A program made the translations under genes and the position numbers. From an uncultured Roseburia sp. (GTDB lineage: Bacteria > Bacillota > Clostridia > Lachnospirales > Lachnospiraceae), in the NCBI GenBank assembly GCA_910577925.1, contig CAJTOI010000012.1:34916-98915 (forward strand): a DNA stretch of 64,000 nt, written 5' to 3'. Positions within the stretch are counted from its first letter, which is position 1, and every line of letters begins with the position of its first letter. The notes below the pieces were generated by a model. It ran no database searches. It was given only the letters and a program-made list of their open reading frames with translations, and had not been told where the DNA came from. Shown here piece by piece: positions 23,441 through 32,261 of the stretch.

Positions 23441-24085
23441 ATGGTAATAAAAAGCGTGAATCTGGAAACGGTCTGCGGGATTACGAGCGCGATTCCCGAC
23501 AACCGGTATTGTGAGGTCGCCTTTGCCGGCAAGTCAAATGTGGGAAAGTCCTCCCTGATCAATGCGCTGCTGAACCGCAAGTCGCTTGCGCGCACGTCGG
23601 CGCAGCCGGGAAAGACGCAGACCATCAATTTTTACAACGTCAACGATGCCATGTATCTCGTTGACCTGCCGGGGTACGGCTACGCGAAGGTGTCGGAGGA
23701 GGTCAAGCAGAAGTGGGGCAAAATGGTAGAGCGTTATCTTCAGAATTCAAAGCAGCTGAAAGCGGTATTCCTTCTGATTGACATCCGCCATGATCCTTCC
23801 TCCAACGATAAGATGATGTACGAGTGGATGGTGTATCAGGGCTATGCGCCGATCATCGTGGCCACGAAGGCGGACAAGATCAAGCGCAGCCAGCTGCAAA
23901 AGCAGCTCAAAGCGGTCCGGACGGGGCTTGCCGTGGAACCGGGGACACAGCTGATTCCGTTTTCCTCGGAGACAAAGCAGGGACGGGATGAGCTGTGGGA
24001 GCTGATTGATTCTTTGGTGTTGTCACAGGAAACGGTTCATGATAAAATGAGCGTATCACAGAGCATCGGAGGCCAGGATAAATGA
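23441..24085 (+). CDS. engB: ribosome biogenesis GTPase EngB (YsxC/YihA)
   Basis: The 214-residue GTPase has G1 GKSNVGKSS, the G2 region with the Thr of SAQPGKTQTINFY, G3 DLPGYGYAKV and G4 TKADK. EngB is needed for 50S subunit assembly. ATG 23441 follows GAGGAAGG. Lon-engB adjacency is conserved in Firmicutes. Its stop overlaps the next start by 4 bp (ATGA). Confidence 0.95.
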   Translation: MVIKSVNLETVCGITSAIPDNRYCEVAFAGKSNVGKSSLINALLNRKSLARTSAQPGKTQTINFYNVNDAMYLVDLPGYGYAKVSEEVKQKWGKMVERYLQNSKQLKAVFLLIDIRHDPSSNDKMMYEWMVYQGYAPIIVATKADKIKRSQLQKQLKAVRTGLAVEPGTQLIPFSSETKQGRDELWELIDSLVLSQETVHDKMSVSQSIGGQDK

Positions 24086-25014
24086 GAAAGAAAAAAATCG
24101 TGATTGCGTTGGGACATGAGGCGCTCGGAACGACGCTGCCGGAGCAGATGGAGGCGACAAAGCGCACGGCGCGGGCCGTGGCCGATTTTATCCGCGAGGA
24201 TTATCAGGTTGTCATCACGCACAGCAACGGGCCGCAGGTGGGTATGATTCACACGGCGATGAACGAGTTTGGCAGATTGTATCCGGAGTATACGGCGACT
24301 CCGATGTCTGTCTGTTCGGCGATGAGCCAGGGCTATATCGGATATGACCTGCAGAATGCGATACGCGCCGAGCTTTTAAATCGAGGCATTTTTAAAGCGG
24401 TTTCCACAATTCTGACGCAGGTGGTTGTGGACCCTTACGACGAGGCGTTTTACAAGCCGACGAAGATTATCGGCCGCGTCATGAGCGGCGAGGAGGCCGA
24501 AATCGAGGAGCGCAAGGGCAACCATGTGGTCAAGGTCGGGGAGGGGTACCGCCGTATCGTAGCGGCGCCGAAGCCGACGGATATCGTGGAGATCGATGCG
24601 ATACGCGCGCTTGCGGACGCGGATCAGGTAGTCGTGGCCTGCGGAGGCGGCGGAATCCCGGTGCTCGCGCAGGACAACCGGCTGAAGGGGGCGAGCGCGG
24701 TGATCGAGAAGGATCTGGCTGCCGGCAGACTCGCGGAGCTTCTGGATGCGGACCGGCTGGTGATCCTGACCGGTGTGGAGCATGTATGCCTGGAATTCGG
24801 CACGGAAAACGAGCGGCCGCTTTCCGCGATGACGGTTGCGGAGGCCAAAGAATATATCGCGCAGAGGCAGTTCGGCGAAGGAGATATGCTGCCGAAGATA
24901 CAGGCTGCCGTCGATTTTATCGGGGATTCTGCGATTCGTTCGGTGCTTATCACCAAGCTTCATACGGACGGGGAGCCGGTGACCGGCGGCAGAGGAACCA
25001 TTATCACAAAATAG
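24082..25014 (+). CDS. carbamate kinase family protein
   Basis: The 310-residue amino-acid-kinase fold protein shows the carbamate kinase blocks THSNGPQVG, TQVVVDP.DEAF.KPTK.IG and VACGGGGIPV. The canonical N-terminal ALGGNAL is ALGHEALG here. Carbamate kinase makes ATP from carbamoyl phosphate in arginine or purine fermentation. No arginine deiminase or transcarbamylase gene is in the window. The ATGA overlap with engB suggests co-transcription. Confidence 0.88.
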   Translation: MRKKKIVIALGHEALGTTLPEQMEATKRTARAVADFIREDYQVVITHSNGPQVGMIHTAMNEFGRLYPEYTATPMSVCSAMSQGYIGYDLQNAIRAELLNRGIFKAVSTILTQVVVDPYDEAFYKPTKIIGRVMSGEEAEIEERKGNHVVKVGEGYRRIVAAPKPTDIVEIDAIRALADADQVVVACGGGGIPVLAQDNRLKGASAVIEKDLAAGRLAELLDADRLVILTGVEHVCLEFGTENERPLSAMTVAEAKEYIAQRQFGEGDMLPKIQAAVDFIGDSAIRSVLITKLHTDGEPVTGGRGTIITK

Positions 25015-25077
25015 CGCGGCAGGGGCAAAAACTGGTTCTTTTCCGACCGTGTGTCCTTTTGTCCACTGAGGGTATGT

Positions 25078-25112
25078 ATGAGCCATTTTTAAATTCTTTA
25101 AAAATGGCTCAT
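25078..25112. repeat. perfect 16-bp palindrome just upstream of pyk
   Basis: ATGAGCCATTTTTAAA (25078-25093), loop TTC and the exact complement (25097-25112). No T-run follows on the plus strand. It lies 33 bp before the pyk start, so it may be a weak terminator for the upstream operon or a control hairpin in the pyk leader. Confidence 0.8.
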
Positions 25113-25144
25113 AATAATGTAGAAAGCTTTGAAAAGGAGAGTAT

Positions 25145-26923
25145 ATGTTCAGAAAAACAAAAATTGTGTGTACTTTGGGACCGGCAACGGATGACGAGAA
25201 AGTGATGCGGAGCCTGATAGAGGAAGGCATGAACGTCGCACGGTTTAATTTTTCACACGGGTCGCATGAGGAACAGCTCGGGCGTCTCAATCAGTTAAAA
25301 AAGCTGCGGACAGAGCTCGGCTGTCCGGTGGCGGCGCTGCTCGACACAAAGGGACCTGAGATCCGTCTCAGGGAATTTGCAGACGGCAGGGAGGAATTGG
25401 AGGACGGGCAGCTTTTTACGCTGACATCGGAGGAAATTATCGGCGACCATACCCGCGTTTCCATCACTTACAAGGACTTGGCCGACGATTTGAAGGCGGG
25501 GGACCATGTGCTGATTGACGACGGCCTGATCGCTATGGAGGTCGTTGAGATCCGCCCCGCGGCGGGAGGAAAAGCCGACAGTGACGGGAAGATCCCCATG
25601 GATATTGTCTGCCGCGTGTTAAACGGCGGAATTGTGTCAAACAAAAAGGGTGTCAATGTGCCGAATGTGGAGCTGTCAATGCCTTATATCAGCGAGAAGG
25701 ATTACAGCGATATCGTGTTCGGCGTGGAGAACGAATATGATTTTATCGCGGCATCTTTCGTGCGCACCGCGGACGATGTGCTTGAAATCCGTAAAATTCT
25801 GGAGGAAAAAGACGGTTCCGAAATCAAGATTATCGCAAAGATTGAAAATATGCAGGGCGTGCAGAATATTGACGATATTATCCGCGTGTCGGACGGTATT
25901 ATGGTCGCGAGAGGAGACATGGGCGTCGAGATTCCGCTGGAGGATGTTCCGGTAATTCAGAAAATGATTATCAAAAAGGCCTGCAACGCCGGAAAAACGG
26001 TGATTACCGCGACGCAGATGCTCGACTCGATGATGAAGCACCCGCGCCCGACAAGAGCCGAGGCGACCGATGTGGCAAACGCGATTTACGACGGAACGAG
26101 CGCGATCATGCTGTCCGGGGAGACCGCGGCCGGCCTGTATCCCGTGGAGGCGGTCAAGACCATGGTGCGCATTGCGGTCCGCACCGAGCAGGATATCAAT
26201 TATCTGCAGCGGTTTAAACTGCGCAGGACACTGAGCAACCCGGATGTGACCAACGCGATTTCGCATGCGACCTGCACGATGGCCGGAGACTTAAATGCGG
26301 CTGCCATCATGACCGTATCGAAATCCGGGCGCACCGCGCGGATGGTGTCAAAGTACCGCCCGTCCTGCCGGATTATCGGCACGGGCTTATCGGAGCAGGT
26401 CGTGCGCCAGCTGAATCTCGAGTGGGGCGTTACGCCGCTGCTGATCGAAAAGAAAAATCAGGCGGATGAGCTGTTTGACTATGCGGTGGATGCCGCGGAA
26501 CAGGCGGGCATTATCCAGAAGGGCGATATTGTGGTGCTGACCGCGGGCGTGCCCTTAGGCGTCTCGGGGACGACAAATCTGATTAAAGTTCAGGTGGCGG
26601 GCCATATTCTTGTGAAGGGAAAAGGCATCAATAAGAAAAAGGTGTCGGCGAACCTGTGCGTCTGCCGGACGCCGGAGGATCTGCGCCACTTTAAACCGGG
26701 CGACATCCTTGTGGCCGAGGACACCACGAATGAGATGATGGAGCAGATGCGTCAGGCATCCGGCCTTATCGTGGAGACCGACCGGGAGAACTGCCACGCG
26801 GCAATCGCGGGGTTAAGCCTTGACATTCCGGTGCTCACCTGCGCGGAGAATGCGCTCGGCATCTTAAAGTCCAGCGCATATGTCGAGCTTGATGCGGAAA
26901 AAGGCGTTGTCAGCGCGAATTGA
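25145..26923 (+). CDS. pyk: pyruvate kinase with C-terminal PEP-utiliser domain
   Basis: The 592-residue enzyme converts PEP and ADP to pyruvate and ATP. Conserved segments are KIVCTLGPA, NVARFNFSHG, LLDTKGPEIR, the active-site region IIAKIENMQG and MVARGDMGVE, and the ATQMLDSM motif. After the usual about 475-residue core it carries the extra PEP-utiliser-like domain (residues about 500-592, DTTNEMMEQMRQASGLIVET) found in Firmicutes pyruvate kinases. ATG 25145 follows AAAAGGAGA. No terminator is seen after it. Confidence 0.95.
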   Translation: MFRKTKIVCTLGPATDDEKVMRSLIEEGMNVARFNFSHGSHEEQLGRLNQLKKLRTELGCPVAALLDTKGPEIRLREFADGREELEDGQLFTLTSEEIIGDHTRVSITYKDLADDLKAGDHVLIDDGLIAMEVVEIRPAAGGKADSDGKIPMDIVCRVLNGGIVSNKKGVNVPNVELSMPYISEKDYSDIVFGVENEYDFIAASFVRTADDVLEIRKILEEKDGSEIKIIAKIENMQGVQNIDDIIRVSDGIMVARGDMGVEIPLEDVPVIQKMIIKKACNAGKTVITATQMLDSMMKHPRPTRAEATDVANAIYDGTSAIMLSGETAAGLYPVEAVKTMVRIAVRTEQDINYLQRFKLRRTLSNPDVTNAISHATCTMAGDLNAAAIMTVSKSGRTARMVSKYRPSCRIIGTGLSEQVVRQLNLEWGVTPLLIEKKNQADELFDYAVDAAEQAGIIQKGDIVVLTAGVPLGVSGTTNLIKVQVAGHILVKGKGINKKKVSANLCVCRTPEDLRHFKPGDILVAEDTTNEMMEQMRQASGLIVETDRENCHAAIAGLSLDIPVLTCAENALGILKSSAYVELDAEKGVVSAN

Positions 26924-26965
26924 TTCTCTGCGGACAAAAAGGTGCTTTCTTTTCAAAACGGGTTG

Positions 26966-26974
26966 TGTTATACT
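26966..26974 (+). promoter_or_regulatory. extended -10 promoter for the 45-residue membrane peptide
   Basis: TGT-TATACT (TATACT at 26969-26974), with no strong -35, about 70 bp before the ATG at 27045. Confidence 0.5.
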
Positions 26975-27044
26975 TCATATAAATCAGACAAGCGCAATGC
27001 ATAAGTAGAAAAAGCACAAAGAGCGTGTGCATGTGGAGGTAATT

Positions 27045-27182
27045 ATGACAGAGAGTGGATTGTTAATTTTCCTTATGGTACTGATATTGCTGGTGGTGAT
27101 TGTGACGGTGATCGTGGTGACGTCCGCTGTGTCGGGTACGGCGGCTGCAATCGCGGACGAGGAAGACGGAGAGGAAATATAA
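27045..27182 (+). CDS. 45-residue single-span membrane protein
   Basis: ATG 27045 follows TGGAGGTAATT. The product is a short polar start (MTESG), one long hydrophobic helix rich in Leu, Ile and Val, then Ser/Ala and an acidic tail ADEEDGEEI. It has its own promoter and terminator, supporting a real gene. I do not recognise the family, and no function is proposed. Confidence 0.65.
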   Translation: MTESGLLIFLMVLILLVVIVTVIVVTSAVSGTAAAIADEEDGEEI

Positions 27183-27199
27183 AGCAAACGGATGAGCGA

Positions 27200-27230
27200 A
27201 TCGGGGCTTCTGCGGAAGCCTCGATTTTTT
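27200..27230 (+). terminator. rho-independent terminator
   Basis: ATCGGGGCTTC (27200-27210) pairs with GAAGCCTCGAT (27215-27225, one G-U), followed by a T-run. Confidence 0.85.
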
Positions 27231-27237
27231 ATGCACA

Positions 27238-27316
27238 CGGGCACCCAATGGAAGTATGTCAGCAAAGCTGACGGGTGCCCGGCGCGCGAGTAGGGAAGAT
27301 GAGTATTCCCTGCTCG
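27238..27316. other. two consecutive stable hairpins in an intergenic gap
   Basis: Hairpin 1: CGGGCACCC (27238-27246) with GGGTGCCCG (27273-27281), enclosing GTCAGC-AAA-GCTGAC (27258-27272) and an 11-nt 5' bulge. Hairpin 2: CGAGTAGGGAA (27287-27297) with TTCCCTGCTCG (27306-27316). They lie after a terminator and before the RND promoter, so no known transcript clearly covers them. Confidence 0.55.
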
Positions 27317-27379
27317 ATTATGTTCACTGAAGGTAGCTTTTGAAGAGATAATAAAAAAGTATAAATTCGGAAAAATGTA

Positions 27380-27437
27380 TTGAAAAACCGAGGGGAAAAA
27401 GGTAAACTACAGAAAGAAAACCGACCGGCTGGTCGGT
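27380..27437 (+). promoter_or_regulatory. RND exporter promoter with TetR-type operator
   Basis: TTGAAA (27380-27385), 17 bp, TAAACT (27403-27408). Twelve bp later is the palindrome ACCGACC-GGCT-GGTCGGT (27420-27437). The TetR-family gene directly after the exporter is the likely ligand-responsive repressor acting here. Confidence 0.7.
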
Positions 27438-27468
27438 CAAACAGAGAGTGATTTAGGAGGGACATAAG

Positions 27469-30400
27469 GTGATTGCAAAATTCAGTGTAAAAAAACCATA
27501 TACGGTGCTGGTGGGCGTAGTGCTTGTCATCGTGCTCGGTGTGGTGGCATTTACGAGGATGACAACGGATTTGCTGCCGGACATGAGCCTGCCGTATGTG
27601 ATTGTGGTGACGACGGACATGGGGGCGAGCCCGGAGGAGGTGGAGAGCGACGTGACCGCGCCGATTGAGGCGGCGATGGCGACGACGTCGAATATCAAGA
27701 ACGTCAGCTCTTCTTCCTATGACAATTATTCGATGGTTATACTCGAATATGAGCAGAGCACGAATATGGATTCGATTCTGATCGAGATACAGCAGGAGCT
27801 CGACCAGCTCGGGGGAAGCTTTCCCGATACGGCGGGGACGCCGATGATTATGCAGATTGACCCGGATATGATGCCGGTGATGATTGCGTCCGCGGACGTG
27901 GATGGGATGGATCAGCTGGCGCTGTCCGCGTATGTGACAGACGAATTGCTGCCTTATCTGGAGAGCATCGAGGGAGTTGCGTCCGTGACGCCTACGGGTG
28001 TATTGACAGAGAGTGTGGAGGTAACGCTTGACCAGGTGAAGATTGATGCGTTAAATGAAAAAATCCGGGCCAAGATAGACGAGCAGTTTACGGAGGCCAA
28101 AGAGGAATTAGACGACGCGCAGGCAAAGCTTGAGAACGGAAAACGGCAGCTTGAGAACGGAAAAGAGGAGCTTGCGTCGCAGATGGGAAACGCGAGCAAT
28201 GAGATTATAAACAACAAGATTAACGTGTCGGAGACCGGACTCGAACTGCAGGATAAGCTTGACGGCATTGCGGAGGCACACGGCTCTCTGATGGATGGAA
28301 TCAACGGACTGCAGCAGGCCTATGACGGGGCGGTAAAGCTTGATGAGGCGATTTCCCAGCTCAAAAAGGTGCAGGAGACGATCGGAACGGTAAAAGCGGC
28401 GATACTCGCGCAGCTCGGCCTCAGCGAGGAGAGTTTTGCCGCGCTTCCCGAGGAGCAGCGGACGGCGATCGAGAAAGAAATCGCAAAGGCACTCGACGAG
28501 CAGGTGTTTGCGGCGCTAAAGAAAAACGGGATGGATATCTCTTCCGAGGAGGATCTCGCAAAGCAGATTACGGCGCTTGAGGGACAGCTGCAGGAGATCA
28601 ATAAGACGCTCGCGGAGCAGGAAAAGAATTTTGCGGATGCGGGCGTCAGCTTAAAAAGTTATCAGGATATCCCTGCGGCGCTTGCGAAGCTCTCCGAAAA
28701 TGAGATGCAGCTGCGCGCCGGGGCAGACGCCATAAAGTCGGCGCAGCAGCAGCTTTCGGACGGAAAGACACAGCTGGACGGAGCGCTCGGGACGTTGAAT
28801 GAGACGCAGATAAATACGATTCTGGAGATGAGCAGCGGCTATGCGGATATGGCGGTCGGCTTAAGCCAGATCGAGGAGGGGCGCACGAAACTGGAAGAGG
28901 CGCAGGAGAGCGCGGAGGAATCCGCCGACTTAAACAATATCCTCACAATGGATATGCTCACAAACATTTTTGTCGCGCAGAATTTCTCCATGCCCGCCGG
29001 TTATGTCGGCACGGAGGAGACCCGGTATTTGGTCCGCGTCGGGGACCGAGTGGACTCGGTGGATACGCTGTCTGCAATGGTTCTGCTGGATATGGGAATC
29101 GACGGGATCGAACCGATTACGGTTGCGGATGTGGCGTCTGTTGAGGTGGTGGATGACGCAGACGATTCCTACTCGCGGATCAACGGAAATCCGGCCATCA
29201 TGCTCTCGGTGGAAAAGCAGACCGGTTACTCGACCGGAGACGTGACCGACCGCGTGCTGGAGCGCTTTGAGGCGCTGGAAAAGGAGAAAGAGGGACTGCG
29301 CTTTGCGGTGCTGATGGACCAGGGAATCTACATAGATATGATTGTCGATTCCGTCATTGAAAATATGGTTGTGGGCGCAATCCTCGCGGTCATTGTGCTG
29401 ATCCTGTTTCTGAAGGATTTTAAACCGACGTTCGTAATTGCGTGCTCGATTCCGCTGTCCGTGATCTTTGCGGTCGTGCTGATGTATTTTACGGATATTT
29501 CCCTGAACATGATTTCCCTGTCGGGACTGGCGCTCGGTGTCGGAATGCTTGTGGACAACTCGATTGTCGTCATAGAGAATATTTATCGTCTGCGGAACGA
29601 GGGCTATTCCGTCCGCAAGGCGGCGGTGGAGGGCGCAGGTCAGATGACGGGGGCGATTATCGGTTCCACGCTCACAACCGTCTGCGTGTTCGCGCCGATT
29701 ATTTTTACCGAGGGAATCACAAGGCAGCTGTTTGTGGATATCGCATTGACAATCGCGTTTACGCTGACTGCCAGCCTGATTGTGGCAATGACGTTTGTAC
29801 CGATGATGGCATCCGTCACGCTGAAAAAGACCAAAGAAATCCGGCATGACTTTTTTGAGCGTATAAAAGAAGGCTACGGAGCGGTTCTGACGCGCACGTT
29901 AAAGTGGAAACCGCTTGTGCTGATCGCGGCGGTGGCGCTTCTGGCTGCCAGCATGGCGGCGTCGCTCTCCCGCGGTTTTACGTTTATGGACATGGATATG
30001 GAGACGAATCAGCTCAGCGTGACCGTGACGGCCAAAGAGAACGAGATGCTGTCCGAGGAGGAACTGCGCGCCCTGGCGGATGAGGTGACGGAGAGACTTC
30101 TGACCGTTGAGGGGATCGATACGGTGGGAGCCATGACGGGCGGAAGCGCTCTTTCCATGATGGGAGGATCCGACGATGCCGTCTCAATGTATCTGCTGCT
30201 CGACGAGGAATCCGAGGTATCCATGGACGCTGTTACGGAGCAGATTTATGCGCTGACGGCGGATATGGACTGTGCCGTGACGGCAGAGACTTCCTCCTCT
30301 GATTTCTCTGCGTTTTTCGGCAGCGGAATTTCCGTGGAGATTAAAGGGCGGGATCTGGAAAAACTGCAGAAACTTGCGGCGGAGGCTGCGGCGATTATAG

Positions 30401-31419
30401 AGCAGACAGAGGGGACGGTGGACGTAAGAGACGGCCTTGATGATGTGACAGATTCCTTTACGGTGTCGGTAAATAAGGAGAAGGCGGCGGAGTACGGCAT
30501 GACGGTGGCGCAGGTCTACCAGCTGGTGTACGCAAAGATGGCGGCAGACTCCCCGGCTACAACGATTGCCGCGGATCTGAAAGACTATGAGGTGTATGTG
30601 CAGAGCGAAGAGCAGGCCGAGACCACACTTGAGGATATTAAGAATCTGACGTTTACGCACACGGACAGCGAGGGGGATGAGACGGAGGTGAAACTCTCGG
30701 AGATTGCAGAGTTCGTGGAGGGCAGCTCGCTCAATACCATAAACAGAGATGCGCAGACCCGGTATATCAGTGTGACGGCCGGTATCGATGACGACCACAA
30801 CGTGACGCTGGTAAGCGCCGAAATTTCAAAACGTCTTGCGCAGCTGGATCTTCCGGAGGGGTATTCGGTGCGCATGACCGGTGAGGACGAGACAATCAAT
30901 GATGCGATGGGACAGCTTCAGCTGATGCTGATGCTTGCCGTTATTTTTATCTACCTGATTATGGTTGCACAGTTTCAGTCGCTTTTGTCGCCGTTTATCA
31001 TTATGTTCACAATCCCGCTGGCGTTTACCGGAGGCTTCTTTGCACTGTACTTCACCGGATATGAGGTCAGTGTCGTGGCGATGATCGGATTTGTCATGCT
31101 GGCCGGCATCATCGTAAATAACGGTATCGTGATGGTTGATTATATCAACCAGCTCCGCCGCGACGGTCTTGGCAAGAAGGAGGCGATCGTGGAGGCGGGA
31201 ATGACGAGACTGCGTCCGATTCTCATGACTGCGCTCACCACGATTCTTGCGATGTCTACGATGGCGCTCGGGATGGGAAGCGGCTCAGAGATGATGCAGC
31301 CGATGGCGATTGTGACGGTGGGAGGACTTGTGTACGGTACACTGCTGACGCTGATTGTCGTTCCCTGTATCTACGATATGTTAAACCGCGAAAAAAATAT
31401 GGTGGACGAGGAACTGTAG
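27469..31419 (+). CDS. RND-family efflux permease with coiled-coil insertion
   Basis: The 1316-residue protein has the RND layout: one N-terminal membrane helix (residues 12-31), a large extracellular loop, a six-helix block with the GMLVDNSIVVIENI motif near 690, a second loop and a final helix block (IIVNNGIVMVDYINQLRR). It resembles the HAE1/SwrC-like RND group of Gram-positives. The first loop carries about 290 extra residues (near 197-485) rich in Glu, Lys, Gln and Leu with repeated ENGK(R/E)QLE-like units, predicted to be coiled coil. GTG 27469 follows GGAGGGA. The substrate is unknown; export of lipids or drugs is the family role. Confidence 0.9.
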   Translation: MIAKFSVKKPYTVLVGVVLVIVLGVVAFTRMTTDLLPDMSLPYVIVVTTDMGASPEEVESDVTAPIEAAMATTSNIKNVSSSSYDNYSMVILEYEQSTNMDSILIEIQQELDQLGGSFPDTAGTPMIMQIDPDMMPVMIASADVDGMDQLALSAYVTDELLPYLESIEGVASVTPTGVLTESVEVTLDQVKIDALNEKIRAKIDEQFTEAKEELDDAQAKLENGKRQLENGKEELASQMGNASNEIINNKINVSETGLELQDKLDGIAEAHGSLMDGINGLQQAYDGAVKLDEAISQLKKVQETIGTVKAAILAQLGLSEESFAALPEEQRTAIEKEIAKALDEQVFAALKKNGMDISSEEDLAKQITALEGQLQEINKTLAEQEKNFADAGVSLKSYQDIPAALAKLSENEMQLRAGADAIKSAQQQLSDGKTQLDGALGTLNETQINTILEMSSGYADMAVGLSQIEEGRTKLEEAQESAEESADLNNILTMDMLTNIFVAQNFSMPAGYVGTEETRYLVRVGDRVDSVDTLSAMVLLDMGIDGIEPITVADVASVEVVDDADDSYSRINGNPAIMLSVEKQTGYSTGDVTDRVLERFEALEKEKEGLRFAVLMDQGIYIDMIVDSVIENMVVGAILAVIVLILFLKDFKPTFVIACSIPLSVIFAVVLMYFTDISLNMISLSGLALGVGMLVDNSIVVIENIYRLRNEGYSVRKAAVEGAGQMTGAIIGSTLTTVCVFAPIIFTEGITRQLFVDIALTIAFTLTASLIVAMTFVPMMASVTLKKTKEIRHDFFERIKEGYGAVLTRTLKWKPLVLIAAVALLAASMAASLSRGFTFMDMDMETNQLSVTVTAKENEMLSEEELRALADEVTERLLTVEGIDTVGAMTGGSALSMMGGSDDAVSMYLLLDEESEVSMDAVTEQIYALTADMDCAVTAETSSSDFSAFFGSGISVEIKGRDLEKLQKLAAEAAAIIEQTEGTVDVRDGLDDVTDSFTVSVNKEKAAEYGMTVAQVYQLVYAKMAADSPATTIAADLKDYEVYVQSEEQAETTLEDIKNLTFTHTDSEGDETEVKLSEIAEFVEGSSLNTINRDAQTRYISVTAGIDDDHNVTLVSAEISKRLAQLDLPEGYSVRMTGEDETINDAMGQLQLMLMLAVIFIYLIMVAQFQSLLSPFIIMFTIPLAFTGGFFALYFTGYEVSVVAMIGFVMLAGIIVNNGIVMVDYINQLRRDGLGKKEAIVEAGMTRLRPILMTALTTILAMSTMALGMGSGSEMMQPMAIVTVGGLVYGTLLTLIVVPCIYDMLNREKNMVDEEL

Positions 31420-31467
31420 CCGGGAGAGAACGCATACCGATGTGTTCAGACATAAGGAGGGATTTTT

Positions 31468-32121
31468 CTGGAACAAAACAGCTTATTGAGGGAGCCGCCC
31501 GGGAAGGTGCTTGCGATGTACGGGGCGGTTATAGAGATGATAAACGAAGGGTGGGACGTCAACACGATGAAGGTGTCTGACATCACCGCCCGGGCGGGAA
31601 TCGGAAAAGGAACCGCCTATGAATATTTCTCGTCGAAGGAAGCGATTATCACGATGGCACTGGGGCATGATATACTCAAAAAGCACGTGCAGATTGAAAA
31701 AATCGTGGACGGCGGGGGAACCTTTGAGGAAAAGACGAACCGTATTTTTGATTATGTGGAGGAAGAGTTCGGAAAACCGCAGACGTTTTGCACGCTGGTG
31801 CGTATCGGTACGGGCTCCTATGAGATATCGGAGAGCATCCGGCAGGAGTACAAGAAGCTGCAGGAGGATATCAGCGGTATCTCGATCGAATTTGTGCTGG
31901 ACCGGCTGATGGAACAGGGCAGAAGAGAAGGGATTTTAAGTCAGCAGAATCCGGGGCTCTGCCGGACGGCTTTTCTTGCGCAGCTGATGGCGTACGTGGC
32001 TATTCTGATCTCGGAAAAAGGATGGAACAGGGAAGTCTGTCCCGTGGAAGGCTGCGGTGTTTCCGCAGAGGAGGCGAAACGCTTTGTTTACGCTTCGCTG
32101 GTAAAGAGCCTGAACGAATAA
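31468..32121 (+). CDS. TetR/AcrR family regulator, CTG start likely
   Basis: The N-terminal helix-turn-helix reads VSDITARAGIGKGTAYEYFSSKEAII (residues about 37-62). The C-terminal helical domain would bind an effector, presumably an exporter substrate. AAGGAGG at 31454-31460 is correctly spaced only for CTG 31468 (MEQNSLLREPPGK). The first conventional start, TTG 31486, is 25 nt away from the ribosome site. It follows the RND gene and probably represses that operon through the palindrome at 27420-27437. Confidence 0.85.
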   Translation: MEQNSLLREPPGKVLAMYGAVIEMINEGWDVNTMKVSDITARAGIGKGTAYEYFSSKEAIITMALGHDILKKHVQIEKIVDGGGTFEEKTNRIFDYVEEEFGKPQTFCTLVRIGTGSYEISESIRQEYKKLQEDISGISIEFVLDRLMEQGRREGILSQQNPGLCRTAFLAQLMAYVAILISEKGWNREVCPVEGCGVSAEEAKRFVYASLVKSLNE

Positions 32122-32185
32122 AAATTGCCCCGTTTCTTAACTTTCTTTTAAAAAGAATAATAGATCTTCCTAAAATACTATTTAA

Positions 32186-32194
32186 TGGTATAAT
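32186..32194 (+). promoter_or_regulatory. extended -10 promoter of the Fn3 surface protein
   Basis: TGG-TATAAT (TATAAT at 32189-32194), about 70 bp upstream of ATG 32262; the -35 region is poor. Confidence 0.55.
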
Positions 32195-32261
32195 CTTAGT
32201 AGATATAGCGGTCGAAAAAGAAGACAGCACAATATTTACCAGAGGAACGGGAGGGAATGTT

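Noticed and set aside
28930..29847. 305-codon minus-strand frame opposite the RND gene
   Set aside because: Composition is His/Arg-rich antisense noise and the plus-strand RND protein is clearly conserved across the same bases.
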